Shown: piece by piece, positions 27,470-36,240 of the stretch
Layout of the letters: each line of letters opens with the position of its first letter
Numbering within the stretch: the first letter of the stretch is position 1
NCBI RefSeq assembly: GCF_002749975.1
Contig: NZ_PEIG01000005.1
Location: 62,001-126,000, forward strand
Direction of reading: 5' to 3'
Origin: Gloeocapsopsis sp. IPPAS B-1203
GTDB taxonomy: Bacteria; Cyanobacteriota; Cyanobacteriia; Cyanobacteriales; Chroococcidiopsidaceae
Length of the DNA stretch: 64,000 nucleotides
The notes under the pieces: model-generated
Databases searched by the model: none
Seen by the model: the letters and a program-made list of their open reading frames with translations, nothing else
What the model was told of the DNA's origin: nothing
Program-made: the position numbers and the translations under genes

Positions 27470-28567
27470 ATGCTCTTTCGTTCCGGATATACTTTGCCAG
27501 TTTTTGCTTGTGCGGCGGCGATCGCCGCTTTGCATTGGCTACACAAAAAGCAAGTCATGAGGTCGGTTGACGTTAATCTTATTTATCCCGCAGAAATTGT
27601 AGAAATTCCGATTGAGCAAGTTTCAGGTGTCTATCAAGGTGCATTGGCAATCACTCGCAGCGATCCTGGTGATAACCTCGATTTAACTCGGAATACCCCG
27701 ATTTGGGCACTGGTAGAACAACGTGCGGAAGGGCAAGCGATCGCTATCCAAGGCGGTGAAGGAATTGGCAAGCTGGATGCAACAAGAGAAGCGGCGATTT
27801 ATAGTTATGCACAGCAATTATTTCAAGAAAATTTAGCGCAGTTACTACAACCAGATGAAAAAATCACCGTCACGATTATTCTCCCCGAAGGAAGACAATT
27901 AGCTGAAAGAACGTCGAATGCTGCGTTTGGTGTTGTCGAAGGACTCTCTTTACTTGGAACGACTGGAATTTCCCAACCATTGAGTGCTCCTGGACAACTA
28001 GAAGCCTTTCGCGAGGAATTACAGGCAAAACGTCATTTTGATTGTTTGGTGTTTTGTATCGGTGAAAATGGCTTGGATTTAGCAACTCAGTTGGGAATTG
28101 ATCCTGATCGATTAGTGAAAACTGCGAATTGGCTTGGGCCTTTACTTGTGGAAGCTGCTGTACAACAAATAAAAGCAATTTTACTATTTGGTTATCACGG
28201 AAAGTTAATGAAACTTGCAGGGGGAATTTTTCATACACATCACCACCTTGCTGATGGACGTCGCGAAATTATGACTGCGTATGCTGCAAACGCAGGTGCA
28301 CCAACACCAGTGCTGCAAACTTTGTTTGCAAGTTCCACAGCAGAAGCTGCACTGAAGTATTTACGAGATGTAGATGCACAAGCAGGTAGCGACTGGGTAA
28401 ATATCGTGTATAGTGCGATCGCTCACAGCGTTGATCGACGCGCTCAAGAGTACATTTTTAAACAAAGTACTCGCCAACTTCAGGTTGGTTCAGTGTTGTT
28501 TGACCGCGATCGCCAAATTATCGTCAAAAGTGAAATCGGTAGCACTTTATTAACATATTTGTGTTAA
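27470..28567 (+). CDS. cbiD: Cobalt-precorrin-5B (C1)-methyltransferase
   Basis: 365 residues. Motifs RSGYTLPVFACAAAIAAL, ITRSDPGDNLDLTRNTPIWA, IQGGEGIGK, SNAAFGVVEGLSLLGTTGIS and LLFGYHGKLMKLAGGIFHTH are those of CbiD, which methylates C-1 of the cobalamin corrin ring in the anaerobic pathway. Together with cobN in this window it shows B12 synthesis capacity. There is no cobalamin riboswitch upstream. It precedes guaA on the same strand with a 140-base gap. Confidence 0.93.
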   Translation: MLFRSGYTLPVFACAAAIAALHWLHKKQVMRSVDVNLIYPAEIVEIPIEQVSGVYQGALAITRSDPGDNLDLTRNTPIWALVEQRAEGQAIAIQGGEGIGKLDATREAAIYSYAQQLFQENLAQLLQPDEKITVTIILPEGRQLAERTSNAAFGVVEGLSLLGTTGISQPLSAPGQLEAFREELQAKRHFDCLVFCIGENGLDLATQLGIDPDRLVKTANWLGPLLVEAAVQQIKAILLFGYHGKLMKLAGGIFHTHHHLADGRREIMTAYAANAGAPTPVLQTLFASSTAEAALKYLRDVDAQAGSDWVNIVYSAIAHSVDRRAQEYIFKQSTRQLQVGSVLFDRDRQIIVKSEIGSTLLTYLC

Positions 28568-28707
28568 CTTAAGAAAAATATATACTTTAGTATTCATTAA
28601 TAGCTTTTTAGGGATCTATCGTCTGGTAGATGTTTAATAGTACGTACTACCAAGATAGAAATTTTTAACCTTCGCCGCTGCAAACCTTCTCCATCGGGAA
28701 TCCATCT

Positions 28708-30312
28708 GTGACTATCCAGACACAAACACCGCCTCAAACGACATCAAAGCAGCTGGATCGCCAAATGATTATCATCTTGGACTTCGGCTCTCAATACTCT
28801 GAACTGATTGCCCGTCGCATTCGGGAAACTCAAGTTTATTCAGAGGTGATTTCCTACCGCACCACTGCTGAGCAATTACAGCAACTTAACCCCAAAGGAA
28901 TTATTCTTTCTGGTGGTCCTAATTCAGTTTACGACGTCGGCGCTCCGCAATGCGATCCCCAAATTTGGGAGTTGGGTATTCCCATTCTTGGTGTCTGCTA
29001 CGGAATGCAGTTGATGGTGAATCAACTCGGTGGAAATGTCGTTCGTGCTGAACGGGGTGAGTATGGTAAAGCATCACTCTTAATTGACGATCCGACAGAC
29101 TTACTGACAAACGTCGAAGACGGCACAATTATGTGGATGAGTCACGGCGACTCGTGTACCGCATTGCCAGAAGGGTTTGAAGTTTTAGCACACACAGAAA
29201 ATACTTCTTGTGCAGTGATCGCCCACCATGAAAAAAAGTTTTATGGTGTACAATTTCATCCAGAAGTCGTCCATTCACTAGGCGGAATGGCGTTGATTCG
29301 TAACTTTGTGTATCACATTTGCGACTGCGAACCGACATGGACAACGGAAGCTTTCGTCGATGAAGCAATTCGCGAAATTCGTGCCAAAGTTGGTGATAAG
29401 CGGGTATTGCTAGCGCTTTCTGGTGGGGTGGATTCCTCGACGTTAGCGTTTTTACTTCACAAAGCAATCGGCGATCAGTTGACGTGTGTCTTTATTGACC
29501 AAGGCTTTATGCGGAAGCTAGAGCCAGAGCGGTTAGTCAAGTTATTTCAAGAACAGTTTCATATTCCGGTAGAGCATGTTAAGGCACGCGATCGCTTTTT
29601 AGCGGCAATTTCCGGTGTCACCGATCCTGAAGAAAAACGCCGCCGCATTGGACACGAATTTATTAAAGCCTTTGAAGATGCTTCCAAGCGCTTAGGACCT
29701 TTTGATTATTTAGCACAAGGAACTTTGTATCCTGATGTGATTGAATCGGCAGATACCAATGTCGATCCCAAAACAGGGGAACGTGTCGCAGTCAAAATTA
29801 AGAGTCATCACAATGTTGGTGGCTTACCCAAAGACTTAAGATTTAAGCTTGTCGAACCACTGCGCAAGTTATTTAAAGATGAAGTGCGTAAAGTTGGGCG
29901 ATCGGTTGGTTTACCTGATGAAATTGTGCAACGACAGCCATTTCCAGGTCCAGGTTTAGCCATTCGGATTTTAGGCGAAGTAACAGAAGATCGCTTAGAA
30001 ATTTTACGCGACGCCGATTTAATTGTCCGCCAAGAAATTAACCGCAACAATATATACAATCAACTCTGGCAAGCGTTTGCAGTCTTGTTACCAATTCGTA
30101 GCGTTGGCGTGATGGGCGATCAGCGTACTTATGCGTATCCGATTGTTTTACGTTTGGTTTCCAGCGAAGATGGGATGACTGCGGATTGGGCGCGAGTTCC
30201 TTATGACTTGCTAGAGACAATTTCTAACCGCATTGTGAACGAAGTTCGCGGCGTGAATCGCGTCGTTTACGACATTACTTCCAAGCCACCTGGAACGATT
30301 GAGTGGGAGTAA
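28708..30312 (+). CDS. guaA: GMP synthase (glutamine-hydrolysing)
   Basis: 534 residues from a GTG at 28708. The glutamine amidotransferase domain has Cys in LGVCYGMQL and His/Glu in [11 protein letters not shown]. The ATP pyrophosphatase domain has the PP-loop [15 protein letters not shown], and the dimerisation domain includes [16 protein letters not shown] and ends [13 protein letters not shown]. It amidates XMP to GMP in the cytosol. All domains are complete. It is probably transcribed with the following methyltransferase, which starts 46 bases later. Confidence 0.97.
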   Translation: MTIQTQTPPQTTSKQLDRQMIIILDFGSQYSELIARRIRETQVYSEVISYRTTAEQLQQLNPKGIILSGGPNSVYDVGAPQCDPQIWELGIPILGVCYGMQLMVNQLGGNVVRAERGEYGKASLLIDDPTDLLTNVEDGTIMWMSHGDSCTALPEGFEVLAHTENTSCAVIAHHEKKFYGVQFHPEVVHSLGGMALIRNFVYHICDCEPTWTTEAFVDEAIREIRAKVGDKRVLLALSGGVDSSTLAFLLHKAIGDQLTCVFIDQGFMRKLEPERLVKLFQEQFHIPVEHVKARDRFLAAISGVTDPEEKRRRIGHEFIKAFEDASKRLGPFDYLAQGTLYPDVIESADTNVDPKTGERVAVKIKSHHNVGGLPKDLRFKLVEPLRKLFKDEVRKVGRSVGLPDEIVQRQPFPGPGLAIRILGEVTEDRLEILRDADLIVRQEINRNNIYNQLWQAFAVLLPIRSVGVMGDQRTYAYPIVLRLVSSEDGMTADWARVPYDLLETISNRIVNEVRGVNRVVYDITSKPPGTIEWE

Positions 30313-30358
30313 TCAATATTGTTTTACGGTTCCCAACCTACTCGTAGTCAAGATTGAT

Positions 30359-31108
30359 ATGTACGACGATATTGCTAGTCTTTATCACCTTGTTTACCCC
30401 AACTGGAACGAAGCGATCGCAAAGCAGGGAACTGCACTCAACGGTGTAATTAGCAATTTCGTGGGGGCAGCCCCACAATCGATTCTTGATGTTTCCTGTG
30501 GTATCGGAACTCAAGCACTAGGACTCGCCACTTTAGGACATAACGTTACAGCATCTGATTTATCAGCAGCAGCCGTTGCACGGGCGCGCAAAGAAGCGTT
30601 GTCACGCGGACTCGAAATGACCTTCAAAGTAGCAGATATGCGTCAGTGCGCCCAAACGCATGGTTCTGGATTTGATGTCGTATTAAGCGCCGATAACTCC
30701 TTACCACACCTTTCTGGGGAAGATGAGATTCGCGTTGCACTTCAGGGTTTCTATCAGTGTTTGCGGCAAGATGGAGTGGCGATCGTGAGCCTGCGCGAGT
30801 ATCTTGAGGATGAAGATAGATCCTCCCCACAGATGTGGTCGTATGGGTTCCGTTATGAGGGAAGCGATCGCTACTTTGTATTTCAAACTCGTGATTGGAA
30901 TGGCAATACTTACGACGTGGCGATGTATTTTGTGCGTGAGGTAAAGCAAGGTAGTCCTGCTAGCGTTACTGCTGGCTTATCTCGTTATTATGCAATTACA
31001 GTAGATCAGTTAATGTTTCTCCTTAGAGAAGTAGGCTTTACCAATGTCCAACGTTTAGACGGAATACTGCATCAACCAATCATCGTGGGTCGCCGTATTG
31101 ATGCATAA
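30359..31108 (+). CDS. Class I SAM-dependent methyltransferase
   Basis: 249 residues from the ATG at 30359 (MYDDIASLYHLVYPNWNEAI); an earlier in-frame start at 30299 would overlap guaA and is not conserved-looking. SAM motif I is ILDVSCGIGTQALGLATLGH, followed by VTASDLSAAAVARARKEA, DVVLSADNSLPHL and a C-terminal FTNVQRLDGILHQPIIVGRR. It resembles small-molecule methyltransferases of the UbiE/glycine-sarcosine group, but the substrate is unknown. It is followed by a gene-poor accessory patch. Confidence 0.85.
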   Translation: MYDDIASLYHLVYPNWNEAIAKQGTALNGVISNFVGAAPQSILDVSCGIGTQALGLATLGHNVTASDLSAAAVARARKEALSRGLEMTFKVADMRQCAQTHGSGFDVVLSADNSLPHLSGEDEIRVALQGFYQCLRQDGVAIVSLREYLEDEDRSSPQMWSYGFRYEGSDRYFVFQTRDWNGNTYDVAMYFVREVKQGSPASVTAGLSRYYAITVDQLMFLLREVGFTNVQRLDGILHQPIIVGRRIDA

Positions 31109-31516
31109 CTAAGGTGTTATCCAAAAGAATTCCATTTAATACTATAAATGAGGATGTTATACAGAACAATTCTTGATAGCACCAAGGAATACACGGAAGG
31201 ATTCTATGTAATGTTCCTTCATGAAAGGATGATGCAGAAAAAATCTGGATAATATCCAAATAGCGGCGTAAAAAATAAACTTTCTGTATATTCTGACAGC
31301 ACAGGGCTGTAATGCTTACATATCTCTATTTAGAAAAAGATTATACAGAAGCTTTCCGTCTAATAAATAGTTAGCCTGCTCAAGCTATTGATAAGGACGA
31401 TAGTCCGAGGACGTTGGTAGGAAGTTTGAGGCTGAATTGCCGCTAGCATGTGAGTGATCGCTAAGATTAGAAGCAATAATTGAACTGTCAAGCTGTATAG
31501 TTCAAGAGCAATATTT
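31109..31516. other. Intergenic DNA at the start of the accessory patch
   Basis: 408 bases without a recognisable gene. It contains TTGAACT/AGTTCAA (31480-31505) and CAATATT/AATATTG around the following ATG (31510-31529), plus two direct copies of GAGCAATATT. Base composition is more AT-rich than the flanking guaA region. Confidence 0.45.
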
Positions 31517-31585
31517 ATGAGCAATATTGTGCGTGATTATTATGATCGAAATTCACAGCGTGAATGGGAAAGAGTAACGAAGTAG
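31517..31585 (+). pseudogene. N-terminal stub of a methyltransferase
   Basis: ATG at 31517 gives 22 residues, MSNIVRDYYDRNSQREWERV plus TK, then TAG. This is the typical beginning of a class I SAM methyltransferase (NIVRDYY...NSQREWERL), but the SAM-binding core is absent downstream in all frames; DUF3303 sequence follows within 20 bases. I read it as the remnant left by a deletion or insertion junction. Confidence 0.55.
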
Positions 31586-31603
31586 TTGCTGAAGTTGAAA
31601 TCA

Positions 31604-31875
31604 ATGCTTTACATGGTCATCGAATATTCAATGCAGGCGCGGCTGTTGATATTTATCGTCGTGCCCACGATTATGGTCGTCAATTACCACCGGGTTTGGA
31701 GTATGTGGACAGTTGGGTAGATTTAGACTATTTCCGATGCTTCCAACTCATGCGAACGGATGACCGAGCCTTGTTTGATGTTTGGATTAAAGCTTGGAGC
31801 GATCTCGGTCATTTTGAAATCATCTCGGTAAGGACTTCAGCAGAAGCTGCTCAACATATTGCAGATAAGCTCTAG
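31604..31875 (+). pseudogene. DUF3303 protein with a one-base frameshift
   Basis: From the ATG at 31604 the frame starts MLYMVIEY, the usual DUF3303 beginning (MLFMVIEHF). The rest of the family sequence, FNAGAAVDIYRRAHDYGRQL, then PPGLEYVDSWVDLDYFRCFQ and DDRALFDVWIKAWSDLGHFE, is in another frame. One missing T near 31627-31628 (TATTCAAT for TATTTCAAT) explains the shift. The second frame is also open from 31564, so a 103-residue hybrid could be made. The function of the family is unknown; intact members are about 90 residues. Confidence 0.65.
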
Positions 31876-31947
31876 CAGTATTCTCTGCCTGTGGTAGCAA
31901 GAGATCCCGATATAATGTAGACAGATATTCTCCCACATACCGCTTTT

Positions 31948-32172
31948 ATGGACTACCAACACATCATCACAATTGAGCCTGGAAAGCGCAGTGGCAAGCC
32001 ATGTATTCGGGGAATGCGAATCACCGTGTATGACATCTTAGAATATTTGGCAGGTGGGATGACCGAGGCGGAAATTCTGGAAGATTTTTCTGAACTCACT
32101 TCGGAAGACATCAAAGCTTGTCTTACTTTTGCAGCTGATCGTGAGAAAAAGTTATTTGTAGCATCGCTGTGA
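31948..32172 (+). CDS. DUF433 antitoxin
   Basis: 74 residues, the usual length: IITIEPGKRSGKPCIRGMRI, TVYDILEYLAGGMTEAEILE, DFSELTSEDIKACLTFAADR. DUF433 proteins are small helix-turn-helix antitoxins paired with DUF5615 PIN-like toxins. The stop overlaps the next start as GTGA, which implies translational coupling. The protein probably represses its own promoter, in the roughly 70 bases after the DUF3303 remnant. Confidence 0.9.
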   Translation: MDYQHIITIEPGKRSGKPCIRGMRITVYDILEYLAGGMTEAEILEDFSELTSEDIKACLTFAADREKKLFVASL

Positions 32173-32501
32173 AATTGCTTTTAGATGAAAACCTGTCAGA
32201 CCGAATTATTCACCGGGTTATTGATTTGTATCCTGATTCTGAGCATGTCAAGATCCTAGGATTGATAAACACGGATGATGCAGTGATTTGGGAATATGCG
32301 AAAACGAAGGGCTTTGTAATTGTTTCCAAAGATTCTGATTTTCACCAGCGCAGTTTACTTTATGGTCATCCACCCAAGTTTGTTTATCTTCGGATCGGCA
32401 ATTGCCCAACATCAAAGATTATTCAAATTTTGAGAGATAATGTGGACACGAGCATTCAGTTTGAAAGTAGTCAAACAGAAAGCCTTCTAGTATTGACGTA
32501 G
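32169..32501 (+). CDS. DUF5615 PIN-like toxin
   Basis: 110 residues from a GTG that overlaps the antitoxin stop. MKLLLDENLSDRIIHRVIDL carries the first acidic residues (D6, E7); the central TDDAVIWEYAKTKGFVIVSK and DSDFHQRS motif carries the rest of the PIN-type metal site. The family is a predicted endoribonuclease related to VapC. All expected acidic residues are present, so the pair looks functional. Its place in a patch of decayed and foreign genes fits horizontal acquisition. Confidence 0.87.
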   Translation: MKLLLDENLSDRIIHRVIDLYPDSEHVKILGLINTDDAVIWEYAKTKGFVIVSKDSDFHQRSLLYGHPPKFVYLRIGNCPTSKIIQILRDNVDTSIQFESSQTESLLVLT

Positions 32502-32512
32502 TATAGAGCCAC

Positions 32513-32601
32513 TGCATAACAACCTACTGGCACACCGACCGTATTGAGTTGGCTGGTTGAGAACCAAAGGCTACTAGCGGTGGGTGAAGCAGAACGTTAG
32601 A
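32513..32601. other. attC-like imperfect palindrome
   Basis: A left end GCATAACAACC and a right end GCAGAACGTTAG have complementary TAAC and GTTA cores. An inner pair CACCGACC and GGTGGGTG matches with one mismatch, over about 89 bases. The layout recalls integron attC sites (RYYYAAC...GTTRRRY), although the outer boxes deviate from consensus. It lies directly after the toxin gene. Could also be a degenerate intergenic repeat. Confidence 0.35.
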
Positions 32602-32735
32602 AGTATTCTAAATTCTCTTCTGAGTGGAGTGTGAAGACACTTTTCCATTAAAAACTCATATTTCTAGAGTATTGATGAAAACTTTGTAGATATGCTGATA
32701 GTAAGAAGTTTATAATTATCAGTAACAAAGGCTCG

Positions 32736-33314
32736 ATGCATGAACCGTTTTATGAATTTATTCGACAGCTTTCGCCTGACTTTAAAGTAAATGTTGTGCG
32801 TATTGAACCACTGCTAAAGTCAAAAATAATTTATAAGGGTGAATTTCTCTTTCGGGAAAATGATATTTGTGAATTTGTCGGTTTCACGCTCAAAGGTTGT
32901 CTGAGAACGTTTTTTATAAAAGATGGAAAAGAGTTTACTCTGTTTTTTCATCCCGAACACCGACCAGTGGGTGATTATGAAAGTTTTCGCAAACAAAAAC
33001 CTGCGTGTTTCTCATGTCAGGCTATTGAAGATTCTGAAGTTTTGATTGTCAACAATCAAGTATTTAATGCTTTTGAAGAATTACCAGGTAGTCAAAAATT
33101 CTTGAGACTTCATGCAGAGAATCTTGCGTTTATGCTGCGAGATAAATTGCTTTCTCTTTTTAGAGATTCGCCAGAACAGCGTTATCTTGACCTGATTCAA
33201 ACCGAACCTGAATTGCAGCGCATACCTCAATATCATTTAGCATCATATCTCGGTATAGAGCCAGAATCACTCAGTCGATTGAAGCGGAGAATTTACCAAA
33301 AAAGAATTTCTTAA
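32736..33314 (+). CDS. Crp/Fnr-like regulator of Bacteroidetes type
   Basis: 192 residues. A cNMP-binding-like barrel has IIYKGEFLFRENDICEFVGF and GCLRTFFIKDGKEFTLFFHP; the C-terminus DSPEQRYLDLIQTEPELQRI, then PQYHLASYLGIEPESLSRLK is the short winged-helix ending typical of Crp-family proteins common in Bacteroidetes. Such proteins respond to unknown signals. It is AT-rich and lacks HIP1 sites, unlike neighbouring core genes, suggesting transfer. The next gene follows 68 bases later. Confidence 0.82.
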   Translation: MHEPFYEFIRQLSPDFKVNVVRIEPLLKSKIIYKGEFLFRENDICEFVGFTLKGCLRTFFIKDGKEFTLFFHPEHRPVGDYESFRKQKPACFSCQAIEDSEVLIVNNQVFNAFEELPGSQKFLRLHAENLAFMLRDKLLSLFRDSPEQRYLDLIQTEPELQRIPQYHLASYLGIEPESLSRLKRRIYQKRIS

Positions 33315-33382
33315 CCCAAGTCAATGCAGTCACGGGCTTTGCACAGTAAATTCGCAACATGATACTTCAAAAAGAACCTGCG

Positions 33383-33814
33383 ATGTCGTTAGAACAAAAT
33401 AAATCTATCGTCCTGCAAGCCTACGATGCTTTTGATCGAGGAGATATTGAGCAAGGTAAAGCATTAATTGCTTCAGATCTCACTGGCTGTGTGATGGGGA
33501 GTCACAAACTTAAAGGGGCTGATGCTTTCTTTGAGTATGCGCTAAAAATTCGTGATGCTTTTCCTGATGGTCGCCACACGTTTGAAGATGTGATTGCCGA
33601 AGATGATAAAGTCGTTACGCGTGGAGTGTTCTGTGGAACTCATTTGGCAGAAATTATGGGTATTCCCCCGACAGGAAAACAGGTAACATTTTCAGTTGTT
33701 CATATTGATCGTGTTGTCAACAGTAAAGTGGTGGAACATTGGGGGCAAGCTGACATAATGGCTTTAATGCAACAATTAGGTTTGGTAAACTTTCCAGCAC
33801 TACATGCAAGTTAA
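33383..33814 (+). CDS. SnoaL-like (NTF2-fold) ester cyclase family protein
   Basis: 143 residues from the ATG at 33383 (MSLEQNKSIVLQAYDAFDRG); an in-frame ATG at 33359 would add eight residues. The NTF2-like cone has FFEYALKIRDAFPDGRHTFE, VIAEDDKVVTRGVFCGTH, IPPTGKQVTFSVVHIDRVVN and KVVEHWGQADIMALMQQLG. The family includes polyketide cyclases and many proteins of unknown substrate. It is probably co-transcribed with the Crp-like regulator; such pairs are common in accessory DNA. Confidence 0.85.
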   Translation: MSLEQNKSIVLQAYDAFDRGDIEQGKALIASDLTGCVMGSHKLKGADAFFEYALKIRDAFPDGRHTFEDVIAEDDKVVTRGVFCGTHLAEIMGIPPTGKQVTFSVVHIDRVVNSKVVEHWGQADIMALMQQLGLVNFPALHAS

Positions 33815-33885
33815 TTCTTAAGCAGCGATTGCGCGGAGCGCAGCGCCAAAGGCGATCGCACTCTAGCAACTTAATAACTCAAAGC

Positions 33886-34806
33886 TTATAACTTAGCTTC
33901 ATAACTGATGCGATCGCTTTGATATTCCGGCGGTTCAATATGAATAGAAATACGTACAGGGCTAAATTTTTCTATCAGCTTCGCTTCGACTTGTTCAGTT
34001 ATTTTATGGGCTGTTTCGACGTCTATGGCCTCGACAATTAAGTGCATTTCAATAAATACTTGCCGCCCGACAACACCTCTAGAAGCAATATCGTGACAGT
34101 TAACTACACTAGGAACTTGCATAACAAGATCATAAATTGCTTCAGGTGCGATCGCCATTTCATCGACGAGCCAAGGTAGGTTTTCTTTTAGTACTGACCA
34201 ACCACTTTTAAATACTAATAACGCTACCGGAAAAGCGAAAGCAACGTCTAACCATTGCAGTTGTGGCAAATTTAAAATATTTCCTTGCCATATCCCAACT
34301 AATCCAGCAATCACCGTAATTGTTACCCAAACATCGCTCATTGTATGTTTAGCATCAGCAATCAAAATTGGACTACCTACCCGTTGACCGACAGTACGTT
34401 CATAGAAGGCAACAAAGATATTAATTCCGAGTACAATTAACAGTAACCATAACTCTGATGAAGATATCTGCACAGATTCTCCACCATTGAGAATTCGCTC
34501 AACCGCACTTTGAAGAATTTCAAAGCAAGCAATACCTAAAAATGCAGCAATTCCCAACGCACCTACAGCTTCAAACTTGAGATGTCCATAGGGGTGATCG
34601 CGATCGGGTTGTGGAGAAGAAAAGCGACTGGCAATTAAACCTAGGATGTTATTAGCACCATCTGTTACGCTATGTAATGCATCAGCCTGTAAGCTCAAAG
34701 AACCAGTCCACGAACCTACTATGGCTTTTAATGACATCACCCCTATATTGAGTATCAGCGTGATGAATAACACCTTCCGCACAGTTGCGCGGTTATCTCT
34801 GACCAT
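33886..34806 (-). CDS. Cation diffusion facilitator transporter
   Basis: 306 residues with six membrane helices and a C-terminal cytosolic domain. Metal-binding segments are QADALHSVTDGANNILGL in helix 2 and IADAKHTMSDVWVT in helix 5. Helix 3 is preceded by PQPDRDHPYGHLKFEAVGAL, the CDF signature. The C-terminal domain reads VNCHDIASRGVVGRQVFIEM. It exports divalent metals such as Zn, Fe or Mn in exchange for protons; specificity cannot be told. A HIP1-rich intergenic repeat follows its 3' end. Confidence 0.9.
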   Translation of the reverse strand: MVRDNRATVRKVLFITLILNIGVMSLKAIVGSWTGSLSLQADALHSVTDGANNILGLIASRFSSPQPDRDHPYGHLKFEAVGALGIAAFLGIACFEILQSAVERILNGGESVQISSSELWLLLIVLGINIFVAFYERTVGQRVGSPILIADAKHTMSDVWVTITVIAGLVGIWQGNILNLPQLQWLDVAFAFPVALLVFKSGWSVLKENLPWLVDEMAIAPEAIYDLVMQVPSVVNCHDIASRGVVGRQVFIEMHLIVEAIDVETAHKITEQVEAKLIEKFSPVRISIHIEPPEYQSDRISYEAKL

Positions 34807-35011
34807 AGAATACTAATATCGTAATTCCGTAATTGTTTATCTTATATATGTCGAATTTAGAGAATTGGTTCGGTTTTACTATTTTGTTGTAGTTAAAAAT
34901 TGCCTGATTAATACATATATATTAGAATTTTTGGTGGAAAGTAGCCTGTGTATTTAAGAAACTGCGCTGTAACAGGTAATATAAAGTAGCAGGTTTGGAT
35001 AAATTACGCTT

Positions 35012-35359
35012 ATGTCCCCAAAGCTAACTTTAAACTTGGTTGAGGGTTCTGTCTCTTTTAGTTTCTCACCACAAGCTGCACGCGAGTTACAAAGTGCGAT
35101 CGCGCAATTGATGCAAAGTCTTAAAATTGTTAGTACTAAGGCTACTCCTGGCACTAAAGCTACTCCGCAACAGCCTTTAGAATATCGTTACACTGGCGAA
35201 GTCTTTCTAGAGATTTTTTGTAATCCTAATATCTGGGCTACACCTTTCGCTGCTAAAGTGTTGATTACCCTACGCGATCCTCATATTCGTCTTACTACTG
35301 AAGCAGAATTAACTCGAATTACTGAAGATCTCAATTTTTATTTAGAACAGGTAAGTTGA
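35012..35359 (+). CDS. Conserved-looking cyanobacterial hypothetical protein
   Basis: 115 residues with no signal peptide or membrane segment. MSPKLTLNLVEGSVSFSFSP and the C-terminal FAAKVLITLRDPHIRLTTEA, then ELTRITEDLNFYLEQV look like a small alpha/beta protein. A Thr/Ala/Pro-rich middle (STKATPGTKATPQQP) may be a linker. I do not recognise the family. A start 30 bases after a possible -10 (TATAAAG, 34980s) is consistent with its own promoter. Confidence 0.6.
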   Translation: MSPKLTLNLVEGSVSFSFSPQAARELQSAIAQLMQSLKIVSTKATPGTKATPQQPLEYRYTGEVFLEIFCNPNIWATPFAAKVLITLRDPHIRLTTEAELTRITEDLNFYLEQVS

Positions 35360-35686
35360 CTTATAGCTATAGTTTTTCTGTTTAAGTTCTAAACATCCAA
35401 TTGAGGCTGCTGATAGTTAATGATTAATTTTTGATGGAGTTCTTGCGTCCACAAATCATTTAGAAGGGCTATAGTGAGGCAAGCTGTTGCAACGTTACAA
35501 CGTTGTTGCAGTCTACCTAGTTTTATCAAAACTCCTCAAATAAAAAATTGTTCTGCCTAACTACTTTTTGGCAAAACAATTAAAGAATGTAGAAAAATTT
35601 TCTGTATTTATTGTGGTCTTTATCTGAAGTTGATATATAGAGCGATCGCAACGTTCTATATTTAGTTTTCTAACAGCTTAAGCGAT
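35360..35686. other. Intergenic region with hairpins
   Basis: 327 bases between convergent genes. TGCAAC/GTTGCA surrounds an AACGTT-rich loop (about 35486-35511). ATTGTT-C-TGCC pairs with GGCA-A-AACAAT (about 35546-35580), giving a 10-bp stem that could end either transcript although a clear T-run is lacking. No gene is seen. Confidence 0.45.
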
Positions 35687-35920
35687 TTAATCGTTATCCC
35701 ATTCCTCATGTCCCAAGAGATCGCCAATGCGATCGCGCAGCAGGAAGTCACACTTTTCTAGTTCTCCTTCCAAACAAACCCATTCCCGTGGGGGAATAAA
35801 CTGGCACAACGTGTAGATTGGTTGTTGGCGGCTGATTACTCCTTTTTGCACCAAACGCCGCACCTCGTCTTGAATCACATCTAACGAGTACCGAACAGGT
35901 GGCAATGTATTCACACTCAT
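35687..35920 (-). CDS. DUF4327 family protein
   Basis: 77 residues from the ATG at 35920 (MSVNTLPPVRYSLDVIQDEV), the usual start of this cyanobacteria-specific family; an upstream in-frame ATG at 35959 is less likely. It continues RRLVQKGVISRQQPIYTLCQ and ends CDFLLRDRIGDLLGHEEWDN plus D. Function unknown. It is small, acidic at the C-terminus, and soluble. It stands alone in AT-rich intergenic DNA. Confidence 0.87.
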   Translation of the reverse strand: MSVNTLPPVRYSLDVIQDEVRRLVQKGVISRQQPIYTLCQFIPPREWVCLEGELEKCDFLLRDRIGDLLGHEEWDND

Positions 35921-36240
35921 GATTTTTAACCCAGGAAAAATTAGGGATATAGTATTCAACTCTCTATTTCGATCTTGATAATCTTGGCAGTAAATTTAGT
36001 TTTTGTATTTTACTATACTGATACTTTTTCTATTTTCCTTTCTTCTTTCCTATTATAATATTAATAAATGTTGCAAGAGTCAAGAAAACGTGACAATTTC
36101 ATTTATAAAGTTTTTAAGACAAACCATAGTAAACGTAAAACTACGCTAATCTAGTCTAGCGTTAAATAGAGTATCATCCTGAAATACTACCTTTAGATAG
36201 AAGTGTACGCTAAAAAAAATCTATCTATTGATAGAAAGCG
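35921..36240. other. AT-rich intergenic region
   Basis: 320 bases between DUF4327 and the GH3 gene. ACGCTA/TAGCGT forms a short palindrome (about 36152-36166). No gene is seen; the region should hold the DUF4327 promoter. Confidence 0.4.

Noticed and set aside
31109-31516. tRNA or small RNA gene in the gene-poor stretch
   Set aside because: No cloverleaf or CCA-type 3' end was found; only short inverted repeats are visible.
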